Assembly: GCF_932526225.1 (NCBI RefSeq) | Contig: NC_064037.1 | Coordinates: 3,997,203-4,061,202, forward strand | DNA from: Nematostella vectensis | Lineage: Eukaryota > Cnidaria > Anthozoa > Actiniaria > Edwardsiidae | Length of the DNA stretch: 64,000 nt | Direction: 5' to 3' | In this document: one piece after another, positions 22,000 through 36,614 of the stretch | How positions within the stretch are numbered: the stretch's first letter is position 1 | How the letters are laid out: each line of letters begins with the position of its first letter | Position numbers and translations under genes: made by a program | The notes under the pieces: model-generated | Told to the model about the DNA's origin: nothing | Databases searched by the model: none | What the model saw: only the letters and a program-made list of their open reading frames with translations

Positions 22000-24005
22000 G
22001 TTCAGTGGATACCAACAATTTAGAACCGGTTCCTTGATTTCGAATCAAATCTCTTGGCATAAACTTCGCGAACTTCAGTGACAACAGCTACTTTGAAAAA
22101 AGAATTCAAGTCATAATACTCACTTATACGATTGCTGGCAGGTTATAGTGTCCTCCGAACGCAATAAATCACAAAAATGGTCAAAGATTGGCTTATTTCA
22201 GTTCCGCCTCGCAGCTCGCTTCACACAACATTTCTTCACAGGGAGGCGTAGACTGTAATAACAGACAGGAATCCCGCAAGCTTCAGAAAGATTTTACAAA
22301 GACTAAACCACTTCCGGTTGTGTCAAAAATTACGCCTGTTTGGAAGTTTTAGGGTCGGGGTCAACGATTCTATTTTCAAAATGGAATTTCCTTGGTCTGT
22401 TGTTGGTCGGACGTGAACTTTACGTGATGAGTAAATATTATTAAAAGAAAACAGTCTGTCTGTAAAAGTGAAAATTGTGCGCTAAGGGAGCATTTTAAAA
22501 ATGCTCCGACTGGTGCCAATGTGTGTATGCTAGTGTGCTTTTAAAGTCCACATCTAAAAGAAGGGAGGGAAGATTTCGGTTCAGGACACTTTAAAATTTT
22601 GGGTGCCTACTTTTACGTCACAAAAAAAGGAAAAATAGGGAAGTGAATGGAAATGGAGGATGCAGGCATCTAGACAAATAGACACAAAATTGGCAGAAAG
22701 AAATTTGCAACTAATTTTCGGACATGTGTGTGTGTGGAGGGGAGGGGTCTAAGTTTTAGAGTTGTATGCGCCATTACTTAGGCTTTTAGGCGTAACCTAG
22801 CAACTCGAATCTCTAATAAATTTAGTGCAATTGAAGTAACATGTATGTACAAACGTATCCACAAATACATTTTATTGATAGAAAAGTGATAGGAAAGCTT
22901 TTCTTTTGAGGTATTTTTCTTATCCTTAAAATCAAAAGATGATCTTTTGGTATCTTTGGGAAACAAATCACCTTTTACGGAAATTTTCCAGTTACGGGAA
23001 TCTGTACCGGTGACTTGATAACCAGAATTAATAACCGGAATTTCCTGATATTATATGGTAAACAACCATCTGTCCATGGATGACCTACAACACCAGCAGG
23101 CATTCTGTTGGGCTCTTGTTAGACGCCACGTATACTATGACGTCATGTGAAGAGCGCTGGATATATTACTAGACAAACTTTCATTCCTAAACGTTCTAGA
23201 GTAATAACTCGAATTGATTCGACTGTTCGATTAAATCGAACCCAATCGAATGATTGGATTTGATTATGTCCGGCAATCGAACAAAATCGAATTCACAACT
23301 TTTTCCAGCCAATTGAGCGCAATCGAACAGGCAGACATTTCGAGTATACATTCAGCCCACACTGAATTCTTTAGAAAGATATTGATAGACATGTACCAAA
23401 TGCAGAAGAGATTAGAGATGGCAGCTATGTCTACTATGCATTTTTCAAGTTGCCTAATATGATTTTTTATTTGTGCGTAGGCATGAATACATAATTGTTT
23501 GTGTACATTAGATGTCAGATGTTTTATATTCACTCCGATTCATTCTTTATCATCTTCATAGCTATCATGGTTCTCAAAGAAAAATCGTGCTTGGAGAGTT
23601 CCGGGAAAAATAACAGCAAATATGATAAAATAGATTTATGTTCCTTTTTTTTTTATACCTCTATTTCATGTTTTTTTTTTTTTTTTGGTGACACTTTCTG
23701 TTCTCACAAAACTAGGAGATCTAAATTTCCAGCTTTATTTAGAAAAAAAAAGGCCTACTACTATAAGGGCCCATAAATACCTATTCGTTGGTCGCCATTT
23801 TACTGAAGTCATCTTATTTTGCACGAATTCTGACTTCCGTATTCGTGCGATAAAAAAGCATGTTTGAACAGCGTCAGACGTCATCATAAGCGTTAGAAAA
23901 CACTCTTCTGATCTATTCCGCGATTCGTCACAATTATTCTAATGAAATAAATCGCACGATCTGATTGGCTTATAGTAACCACACACCCCCGACACGCCTG
24001 ACGGC
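22000..24005. other. Divergent intergenic region between myosin and TDH
   Basis: No coding exon is supported here. About 22000-22300 is expected to hold the 5' UTR and promoter of the minus-strand myosin. The part near 23780-24005 should contain the TDH promoter. Homopolymer T runs occur at 23646-23690, and a stretch near 23210-23330 repeats aatcga motifs. Short open frames on both strands look random. Confidence 0.5.
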
Positions 24006-27006
<3,001 letters not shown>

Positions 27007-27389
27007 AGGCAAGCACGGGATCAGTATGCAGAGGCAAGCTCAAATGTGGGAGTTAGTAGCCAGTACAACTGGAAAAAAATAACATTGTACACCTTAGTAT
27101 AAACACTCATATTTGGTAGCTTTAGTGTACCATTGATATTAATGTGTCAAGGAAAGAGTTCTTACGAGTCATGTTCAGATGAGCAGGGCAATGGTGTATA
27201 TATCTTATAATGACATTGGACATGCTAGATGTTAACATGAGTCGTTAAAAAGACTGTTTTATTATATTTATATAATATTATTATTTTAAAATCCATTGTT
27301 TAAATTTCAAGGCAAGTGAAGATAGTGTCTCCAAAGTTTTCAAAAGACTGTCAAACTAGTTCTTAGACTATAAAAAGTTATTATTTTAT

Positions 27390-27402
27390 AATAAACAATA
27401 AA
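27390..27402 (+). promoter_or_regulatory. TDH: Probable TDH polyadenylation signals
   Basis: Two AATAAA hexamers occur close together (27390-27395 and 27397-27402), about 390 bp after the TDH stop and before the convergent ROGDI gene. No other strong hexamer pair is closer. Confidence 0.5.
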
Positions 27403-28051
27403 GGCAACACACAAACTATACCTGGTTATCACAACAATGTTTAATATATAATATTCTGAAAATCTGGACTCTTTAATGATTCAAAATTTATAATCCAAAT
27501 TATAACCGAAGCTAAAGAACTTTGAAGATTGCACATGCTCAAAAAGACTACAACTCATAGCATTTTAGCTATGTTTGCTGTATCAAACTGGACACCACCG
27601 ATTGCAACAGTGTAGGGGTTTAAAAGGGTAAAAAAATATTTGACCAACATTTTTAGATTCATGATTATTTCAATCTTTTAAGCACTTCTTAAAAAAACAG
27701 GATGAAATACTACAAAATGTTGCCACAAAATAGGGTTTATCATGTGCAATTAGAGTGGTTTTCAAAATCCCATGCAACAAAACGCATTTATTAAAGTGTA
27801 ATAGTCAAGCCAGAACAAAAGAGAAAGACATTACAGTGTATTAGAACTAAATAAATTAAATAGGATTTCACAGTCTGCTCATATTGAAAATGCAAAGTCT
27901 TATTGAAATTAGCACCTCAAATAAAACAGAAATTATTATTGTATGGGTGCAAAGAGCACAGGTAATTATTATCTGCAGTCATTCTTACAGCAGAGAAGAG
28001 GGGGATAGTGAAATTTGGAATTGAAAAAAAGGTATAATGCACTTAGCCATT

Positions 28052-28111
<60 letters not shown>

Positions 28112-28780
28112 GCTTTGTCATTAATTACGATTTTACCAACTGATGCAATCTCTGGTGTTTTCAGGATTCAAAAGAATAACAAAAATCATGCTAAAACTAG
28201 GTACTCAACAGTATAAACAAACTCCAAATAATTGAGTATGTGCCACCTTGAATTCATATATCATACAAAAAATAGTAAATTTGCTCACCATTGCCACTGT
28301 TTCAACAAAGAGAACAATCTTTGAGAACAGTCAAATTACTCTAGTGCCAGTTTTCGTAGACTAAAAAAAACAATGTTTTTATTGTGTTTGGCTGTTTATT
28401 TATCTATTTATTTTTGTAAACCAAATTTTCTCAAGAATCTAAAATTCTTTACCAATGATTTATATTATAACCAACCAGTTGGCATACTTTCAACAAACAC
28501 TGAACTGGGGTGGATTAAAATGCCCTTGATAAAACTACCTGGCATTGTGCTATCTTGAGTCCAGGGCGCTGAAGGTAACAATCTGCAACCAAGATTACAA
28601 CTTCACTGAACTTCATTGAACTGCTATACAAATGTTAAGCACCTAGCTGGGGAGAGGGTGTGAGAAGGGCATGTAGCTGGTTAAGGGGAGGGGGCAAATC
28701 CCAATGCTTTCAGATTGATTAGAAATCCTAGCAATAAAGGCATTTCAATGGATATTAACCCAGTTGGCAAATAATGTATA
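27403..28780. other. Convergent intergenic region between TDH and ROGDI
   Basis: AT-rich sequence without a supported exon, containing an ATTT microsatellite (28050-28114). The 3' UTR, and possibly a last small coding exon, of ROGDI should lie here or in the TDH 3' UTR, but I could not identify them. Confidence 0.4.
28050..28114. repeat. (TTTA)n microsatellite
   Basis: About 16 uninterrupted tttatt-type tetranucleotide units. Confidence 0.95.
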
Positions 28781-28919
28781 ATCAATGTGGAGGAGGGTCC
28801 AACAGTAAGGCATGAGTTGAGTTTATTCTTTGCCGAGACCATTTAACTGAGCATCCACGAAGAAAGACACCAGCTAGCCACTTTCCAATGATCCCCTGTG
28901 ACTGCCAATAATGTCCTAC

Positions 28920-31900
28920 CTTGTCTTTGAGTTGTTGGCAGAGTTGTAGTGCAGCCGTAAAGAGTAGCATGCTGTCCTTCAGTCTTGGTATACTACACTC
29001 CACCTAGTCAGCCAATCAATGAATAAGCTTCAGCAATATATTTTTAATAATTAACCCTAATTAGGTGCTCTTGTAGTCATTCTTTACAGCAGAGGGGGGG
29101 GGGAGGGAAGATGGGATTTAGAATTGGAAAACAAGGCTAGGGTATCAGATAAAGAGAAAAGGGGAAGGGTAACAGATAAATAGTAAAAAGTGCAAACAAA
29201 AATGGATCCAGTTTTGAAAGCCTGTGGAAAAATCTTACTCATTTTTTGTTCGGGCCACATTACTTCGAGAAAACTAGATTTTGTCATTGTTTCCCTTGAT
29301 TGTTTTAAATGTTATTGTGTTTTACATCCATCAAAAGTGCAACCTCAATCATCCTCGGGACCCAGGGCGTTGCGGAGATGGGACAGCTCCCTGTGTGCCC
29401 GATGAACCTCAATTTAGCAAAGAATAGAAACTTGACTTTGGAAATCATCAACATAGCACTAAAAGTATTCCAAGTAAGGAGTAAAATAATCTGGCAAAAC
29501 GTTGGCAACAGTTGGATAGTACTTACATCAAAATGGCTTGTGATTTCCATCCACTTAGAATTATGTTCACTGTACAAAATAACAAGAGAAACTAGGAACA
29601 CAATGTTTAAATGTAAACTGAATGTCATAGTCTCATCTCTAATATACCATAGACACTGCAGTCAAGTTTCCTGTGAGTTATAATGCGACATCAGAAACCT
29701 TTTCTCTTGGTTGCTCTCCCCAGCCCCTCATTTCTCACAGACAACCAAAGGAGTTCCAAACAGAATGCCTGAGACTAGGCTGCATACAGTACAAGAAAAA
29801 TGCTAAGAAACATTGAAATCACTTACAAAGTGTATCCGATGCCATCCCCTTCTGGAGAATGCTTCTATAGAAAAATAGCTTAATAGCGCAAGACAATTAT
29901 AGATAGGTAGCAAACCCTCAGCACACCCCCCTTAGTAAATCCTTGCACCCCTCAGCAAATCCAGGCTCCAAAAAACACCACAGCATTGTTGCTGAATACA
30001 TTAATGACTTCTTTTTAATTAGGCAATCTTGTAAATGTTTGAGAATAATGGCCTATGCACATCTTTAGTCACAGCACCTCCCCCCCCTACCAAGCAAATC
30101 CTGGCTCTATGCCTGCAAACCCCCTTTAGCAAATCCTTGCGCTCCCCCCCCCCCCCCACCCAGGAAATCCTGGCTCTATGCCTGCACTCCCCCTTTAGCA
30201 AATCTTTGTACCCCCCTCCTACCCAGCAAATCCTGACCCTATACCTGCAAACCCCCTTTAACAAATCTTTGCACCCCCCCCCACCCAGGAAATCCTGGCT
30301 CTATGTCTGCACACCCCCTTTAGCAAATCATTGCACCTCCCCCCCTAGCCAGCAAATCCTGACTCTATGCCTGCAAACCCCCTTTAGCAAATCTTTGCAC
30401 CCCCCCCCCCCCTAAGGACATCTTTGCACTTCCACCCCCAAAGCAAATCCTGGCATTGGCCCTGCACTCCCCTTTCAGCAAATCTTTGCACCTTCCCCCC
30501 CCCCCTCCCCCCCCAGCAAATACTGGCTTTGACCCTCCCCCCCCCCCCCCCCCCCCTTCGGCAAATCCTGGCTCTCTGCCTGCAATGCCATGACTTACTG
30601 GGTTCTGAGGAGGAATGGGCAGCACTACCATAGTATGCACTGATAAAACAATCTTGTCACAGTTGATGTAGAAATTTGCCACTACTTCATCTGCTAAGCT
30701 AGGCTTGAAGACTTTCTGATTAACAAAAAAATTAAAGAGACTCAATTAAATTCATAAGTAACTTTGACTAATTCTGTCTTTCTCAGAAGTTGCAGGAAAA
30801 ACTTTGACCTATTGTGGCATCACAAATTATTACAAGGGAGACAGAATAAGACCCCATTAGTTCCAGGATTTTGAAGTTTAGTTATTTCTCTCACTTTTAT
30901 GAGAGAGAACTGTTGTAAGTGGATAATGGGTTAGGTGGGGTTGGAGCACCCCCCTATACTCTCTCTACACCCCTACAAATCTGCCTATTCTTACCTGGTT
31001 ACTGGAGTTTAGGATGTCAAGAATAGTCCTTTTCTCTGGGACCATCAATCTGTTTTTGCCCTTTGTAAGACAGCTAGCAATATCATCAACCATCTAAGAA
31101 CAGACAAAAGCCAAAAATATCCATTGTACACCTGTGCTAGCATTAATCTGCAGTTTTAAGCTTTATTAAACAGCTGCGTCTACTATATTTATCAGTGGTG
31201 TGAGCTGTATTAATGGTGTTTTTAAAATCAAAGAAGGGTTTCAGTTAATGGATTTAGCCTGAAGAGCTTGTTCTAAGAATATTAGGTGAAAGCAATATCT
31301 GTACCTTGGTGACCTCCACACCAGAAGATGGTGAACTCTGAGTTCGCATTTCTTCAACTTTCTCAGCAGCAAGTTTCAAATAGTTAATGGCATCTTGAAT
31401 CTGGAATAAAAAATTTATGTTGGGCATGTTAGAGTGTTTGCTATATGCACATGACATTTTGGTGGTCTGTACTAAAAAGGCCCATGGGCGGATCTAGCCT
31501 TTTGCTGGGAGGGGGGTGACTTTGGGGGGAAGGGGAGGGGGTTGTAACATTAACTTTCTGGCTCACAGACTAGATTGTAAGATTGTTTTAAAGGGCATGT
31601 ATCCCTAAGAAGGAAATACCATGTCATGTTTTAATTGACATTTTTTAGAATGGGGAAAGGGGACTTGACCTTCTCCTACTAGATGCAGAATTAACTTATA
31701 TATTCTGATGACTGCCTACGCTAGTCCCTAGTGTACCTGCTTTAGCTTCCATGGCATGTCATCTCTGATAAATACTCTAAATCCACTGCTTGAAACTTTT
31801 GGAAGTTTGAATTTCAGATCCTGGTGTGACAAAGAAGTAATGGTTTTAGAGGGTGGAAGGGCACAAAAAAAAAAAATCCAAGCCTAAGTTGACATGTGGG

Positions 31901-34900
31901 TTATAGAGAACTTACTGCTTTTGAAATATCCTCTCCTTCAACTGCAACATAACCTTTTAGAAAATCTGTGCTGAAAATAGAAACACAAGAGATCTCAACC
32001 ATACAATGAAGACATACTGAATAATAACCGCCAAATGACACAAAACTATGTTCTCCTGTGGAAGGGATGTGGAAAGCTGAAGCTGTCTCACTTTTTGGCA
32101 TATTCAACATGAAGTTAAGGTCTGCAGTTCTACATTTTTATTGTCGTGCTCTGTGTATTTTAACCATCTGACACTTCTTTTTAATACAAAAAACTAAGTA
32201 AATCTTTTCTATTTTACCTTGGTGTTGACAACATGAAGTAGTCTTGTGGCTTGGACTGATCACCTAAAAATAGGGAAAGCTAAAATTTGCAGACACTGAC
32301 TTACGCTGATAAACTATTGTTTCCACTATTTATTGGAGGCTAGATAAACAAGAAGGTTTGGGAAATCTATTCTTGGGATCTTTTAGGGGATCAGATTTTT
32401 TCTGTAATGGTATACCCCCCTCCCCTCTGTTTCATGCCCTGTGTTATTTGTGTGTGCACGGAAGGGGAGAGGGGGGGGGATAAGGCAATACATAGCAATT
32501 TGTTACTTATCTTGTATCAGAGGGATGGCATGGAAATGTTCATTAGTAAAACCCAGAACACAAGCTTACCATCCTAATCTTGTTATCTGCTCGACCCGGT
32601 ATTTCACAAAGTGGATCTCAGATCTTTTGTCAATGCAATAAAAATGCAATGAGTGTTTATTTGACCTATTTTCTATAACAAAAAAAAAATCTTAGATCCA
32701 TTCTGTGGACAACCTCGGTGTAACAACATTAGGGTGGTATGCCTGTGACTGGAACATTCTGAAAAATCAGAAGAGCTGTACTCTGACAGGAGACAATTCA
32801 ATACCTTGTGAGTTTTTAGATAAACTTGAAAACTGCAGCCATTTGAGACATTCCTGATAAACAAACAATCATTTTTTCATAATACTGTATTTATCTATAA
32901 TTGTCTCTCAGCCACTATTGCTGTAAAAAAAATAATGAGATTTAGTTTAATTAATGTTGAAACTTGGGTGTGTTATCAACAGCTTGCTGTGATTGCTTGC
33001 CATGAGAGTTTCTCAAACTTGTCAAATATTACTAAAATCTATAACTGAATTTTGACATAGCTAGAATCCTTGTTATTTCTTTAGTTTATTTAGAATACAA
33101 AATCTATTATAACTGCAGAGGAAAAGTAACTCTCCAGGGGCCGGTTGCACAAAGCTTGGATAAGTCTTATCCACCGATTAAATCCTTATCCAGAGGATAA
33201 AACTTATCTGAGTGGTGTGATTTGGTTGCACATAGCCTTAATAAAAGTTATACAGCTGGTAAAGTTATCCAGATGATAGAGGTCGGATAAAATCTTATCA
33301 ATCAAATAACCGTAAGAAAAACAAAATGGCATCTTGCTTTCTAATTTATTGTCAGAATTTAGATTAATTTCAGTGCAATTTGAACCACATGCAAGCAATG
33401 AATTTTACAGTTGGTAAATTCTTAAGGTACTACATACTTACATGCAGCTCTGGCAGGACTGGAATCAACCTATATAATATTGTCCGTTCTGTCAAGAAAT
33501 GTGACTCCCAAAGACAGAAAGAAGCTAAGCACTATCCTTTTTGATCATCCCGTGATTTATGTGCACTTTGCCTCATATACTGTTTGTTTCTGGCACTTTT
33601 AGTAAGTCTTTCAACGGCCATCATTTTGTTTGAAGGAAAAACAGTGTGCACTTTGCATATTTACCATGAAGACGGGAAGCTATTTATTGATGAATGACAG
33701 CCAGTCAAGCGTTCCATTTACATTACGCTATTTTATCCGCCAGATAAATATTCGCTTGATAATGATTTTATCCGGTGGGTAGCGCCTATCCGGCGGATAA
33801 CTTATTCAGGCTTTTTGCATACGGCTTCAGATCACTATTATGAGAAAATACATGTGTACATGGACTCTTTTTCTTAGGTCATAAACATTGTAACAAAAGA
33901 ATAGGGTTTTTTTTCTTGAAATTTCACTATTATTTTGAATAAACATTAAGAAGATGAAAACAGCTGACTGAAGTACAGTGATTCAGTAATACACTTGAAA
34001 CTTTTGTCAGTTATACTAGATTTCCCAAAAGTTATACTGATTTCAACATGTTTGAAGTGAATGAGGGTACATGAGAATTGTTGATAATGCATAAACATAT
34101 GCGATCATGTGGGCATGAGAGTTGGAACCCCGGGGAGTTCTTCTCATTTTGACCTGATAGGGATGCTGGTATTTTTCTAGGGGTCAAAATCAGGCCTCAG
34201 GTATGTTTTAGGGGGTATCTAAGGGTAAATGGGCATTCTATAAGAAATGATATTTTTTAGGGGTTCTAGAAAAGAGGCACTACGAGTCAACGTTTTCTAG
34301 ATTATTTAATATTTCCGACTTCTAACAAAACACTTTGACAATTTGTCATTCGAGACTCTGTTATCAACCCGTCTAACGTTTTGGTATTTTTAGGGGTATT
34401 TTTTGCTTCTTGAGTATCTTTAGGGTAGCAAATTTTGGTGTTGAGGTATTTTTAGGGGTATTTTTCGAATTTCCCGACGAGCATTCCTGTCACTTTTATC
34501 CTGAAGAACGGACATAAGGGAAAAACATGACATGACGCTTCAAATAAGCCCATTTCACATCTAATAATGCGGAGAATTTCTCTGAGTAGTTAGTAACTTA
34601 TAGCAAACAAAATATCAAGTGCGACTTTTTTTAAATTGATGCGACGTGTTGTAAAGTGTCATTGAAATTTCAGTTTTTCGTTCCTGAACTGATACAGAGG
34701 GCAAGGATGATCAAGGAAAAATTATCTTAAAAATCCAAAATCTGGTTATGTGCACTTCGGCCTCACGTTATTTGTGTTTTGAAAATCAGTCCGTAATACA
34801 AGGACCCTATAGCCATTGAAGAAATTGTGTCTTCTCTCTCTATCTGGAATTGCGCATTTTCCAGGTTTTTCCGTCATGTCTGAAGAACCCCTTTCCCCCC

Positions 34901-35120
34901 GGGGGTTGGAACTCTCATTTTTACCTGAAGAACACAATCCATATGTGTTAAAACTTTAGGGACGTGATCACTCAGGAGCCAATCAAACTCAAGCCTCTAC
35001 AAAAAAGACAAAAAAATACCAAAGAATACAACTACGACAAAAGCAAGGTTATTTCACTCCATGCAGATGAAAGCCTTCAACTTTACTCACCATCACTCGA
35101 AGCTCCTCTGGATCCGCCAT
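28920..35120 (-). CDS. ROGDI: ROGDI homologue (RAVE/rabconnectin-associated leucine-zipper protein)
   Basis: Animal ROGDI is linked to the RAVE/rabconnectin-3 machinery that assembles V-ATPase and to synaptic vesicle acidification. Exons (minus strand): 35091-35120, 34925-34996, 32805-32853, 32218-32263, 31916-31970, 31737-31820, 31305-31400, 30995-31093, 30599-30715, 29827-29864, 29527-29569, 28920-29003; 271 codons, all GT/AG and in phase. The start MADPEELRVM is followed by FDWLLSDHVPKVL, matching the N-terminal helix of ROGDI. Further landmarks are WKLKQIQDAINYL, the segment KPSLADEVVANFYINCDK, and the C-terminal helix ALQLCQQLKDK, which is nearly invariant in the family. Human ROGDI (287 aa) has about a dozen more residues after this point. 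Here the frame either reads through the last donor (VGHYWQSQ and onward to a stop near 28782) or splices to an unseen exon. Confidence 0.93.
30060..30595. repeat. C-rich minisatellite beside the donor of ROGDI exon 9
   Basis: Imperfect units of about 55-65 bp alternate caaatcctggctctatgcct with poly-C runs and tttagcaaatctttgca. The array starts roughly 10-15 bp inside the donor at 30598 and fills half the intron. Poly-C length varies from unit to unit, so it is likely hypermutable. Confidence 0.85.
33139..33826. mobile_element. Putative non-autonomous DNA transposon with diverged inverted ends
   Basis: The left end, ggttgcacaaagcttggata followed by agtcttatcc, matches the reverse complement of the right end (33780-33826) imperfectly, roughly three quarters identical by eye. 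Inside, ggataa/ttatcc motifs recur. No transposase frame is visible. It sits in ROGDI intron 2. Confidence 0.45.
34115..34918. mobile_element. MITE-like element with inverted ends, next to ROGDI exon 2
   Basis: The left end atgagagttggaaccccggg (34115) reappears inverted at 34886-34918 (cccgggggttggaactctca). The interior has repeated ggtatttttaggggtatttt motifs but no coding frame. The right end stops about 6 bp from the ROGDI exon 2 donor. Confidence 0.5.
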
Positions 35121-35240
35121 ATTGGAAAACGGTGACCAACCACAGGAAACCCAGTTCTGTACAATAAATAATACCCAGTCTTCTGGGCTACCCGGTCACA
35201 ACAATCACGGGGAGGGAAGAAGTACATTACTACAAGGAGA
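35121..35240. promoter_or_regulatory. Probable bidirectional promoter of ROGDI and B3GLCT
   Basis: The ROGDI start codon (35120, minus) and the B3GLCT start codon (35241, plus) are only 120 bp apart, head to head. Both 5' UTRs and the core promoters must share this segment or overlap the first exons. No TATA box is evident. Confidence 0.65.
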
Positions 35241-36216
35241 ATGGAAAAATTCTCTCGTTGGAATCTCGCAACTATTCTTATCAATTGTAAGTACCTATTG
35301 ATTTCACTTACGAGCTATAAAATGCTTCTTTATTCCTTGTCCTTATGTTTCTATTCAACGTTATTCTATTCAGGTTTTCTGTGCGCTAGCGGCCTAGATG
35401 AGTTTTCTCCCGACAGCCCTGTGGCCGCGTTCGAATTTGGCGCTATCACAAAGGTGAAATAAAGTAGCTTGTTATTATTAGAAGCCATCCAAGAACAGTG
35501 AAAATAAACTATAGTGGCTTCCAACTGTTGAAGACTCAATCAGATTGATGATCACTATGTCGTGGTCGGGTCAATAGAATGAAAGGCTAGGCGTTTGTTT
35601 AAGATATTTCTTAATTAATGTTGTATCCACGTATAAAGAGATTTGCCTTGATAAAAAGACATCAAAAGAGCCGTTATTCGTTTAAAATGAAATTTGCACT
35701 ACACAGCCTTTCTTTATTTTAAAAGGAACTCTTAATTAATATAAAAGAAAATATCATGCGATATATCAGTTGAAAGCCGCATTTCGTCAGCTTCGTAATA
35801 ATGCAATCCGATATTGACGAAACGCAGATAAAAGTATAAAAAATGTAAGTTATATTGGAAATTTGGCGATTAAAAAGTTATCTACAAATGTAAAATATAC
35901 CAAGATAATCGGTTTTTCCTCTTTTTTATTCACGTGTCCATCTTAATTCCATTTTTAATTAAATATATCTTTTGTGTGTTCCATGTGTTGATGGGTCTTT
36001 GTCAACCGACACTGAGACCTGCTTTGGGACGTTTTGTCAAATCGTGTGAATAGAAACCTGGTGTATATATATTTTGGTTAGTTTTCTGCAAACCCCCCAT
36101 TTTTTTTACAATAACATTATTCATAAAACAGGGTCTATTTATAAAACAATTCATTGTTAACAAAAAATATGTTTTTTTCTTTTTTCTTGTACAGTGTACC
36201 CTCATTTGGGGGTATA

Positions 36217-36252
<36 letters not shown>

Positions 36253-36577
36253 ATGGTTGAAGGCTTTCATAGAAAGTGCTCAATACTCGAAAGTAGAGCG
36301 GTGTATAGTGTTGGTTTGAGAAAAATACAAACTACATAGGTTTCCCTACAGGTCTGTTTCGTGGTTGCCCACTCATCAGGGGATTTAATGAGAATATTCC
36401 TACCATCGTATATATACTATTAACATTGGGCAATGTTACTTGGGCAACTATTAACAAGTGGGCAACCACGAAACAGACCTGTAGGGAAACCTATGTAGTT
36501 TGTATTTTTCTCAAACCAACACTATACACCGCTCTACTTTCGAGTATTGAGCACTTTCTATGAAAGCCTTCAACCAT

Positions 36578-36614
<37 letters not shown>

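Noticed and set aside
27024-27071. Candidate last exon of ROGDI on the minus strand (LYWLLTPTFELASAY)
   Set aside because: It has an acceptor and fits the phase, but it lies in the TDH 3' UTR and shows no convincing similarity to the family C-terminus.
29305-29420. Minus-strand stretch reading VHRAHRELSHLRNALGPEDD
   Set aside because: Looks coding-like but does not fit ROGDI phases between exons 29527-29569 and 28920-29003 and has no clear acceptor.
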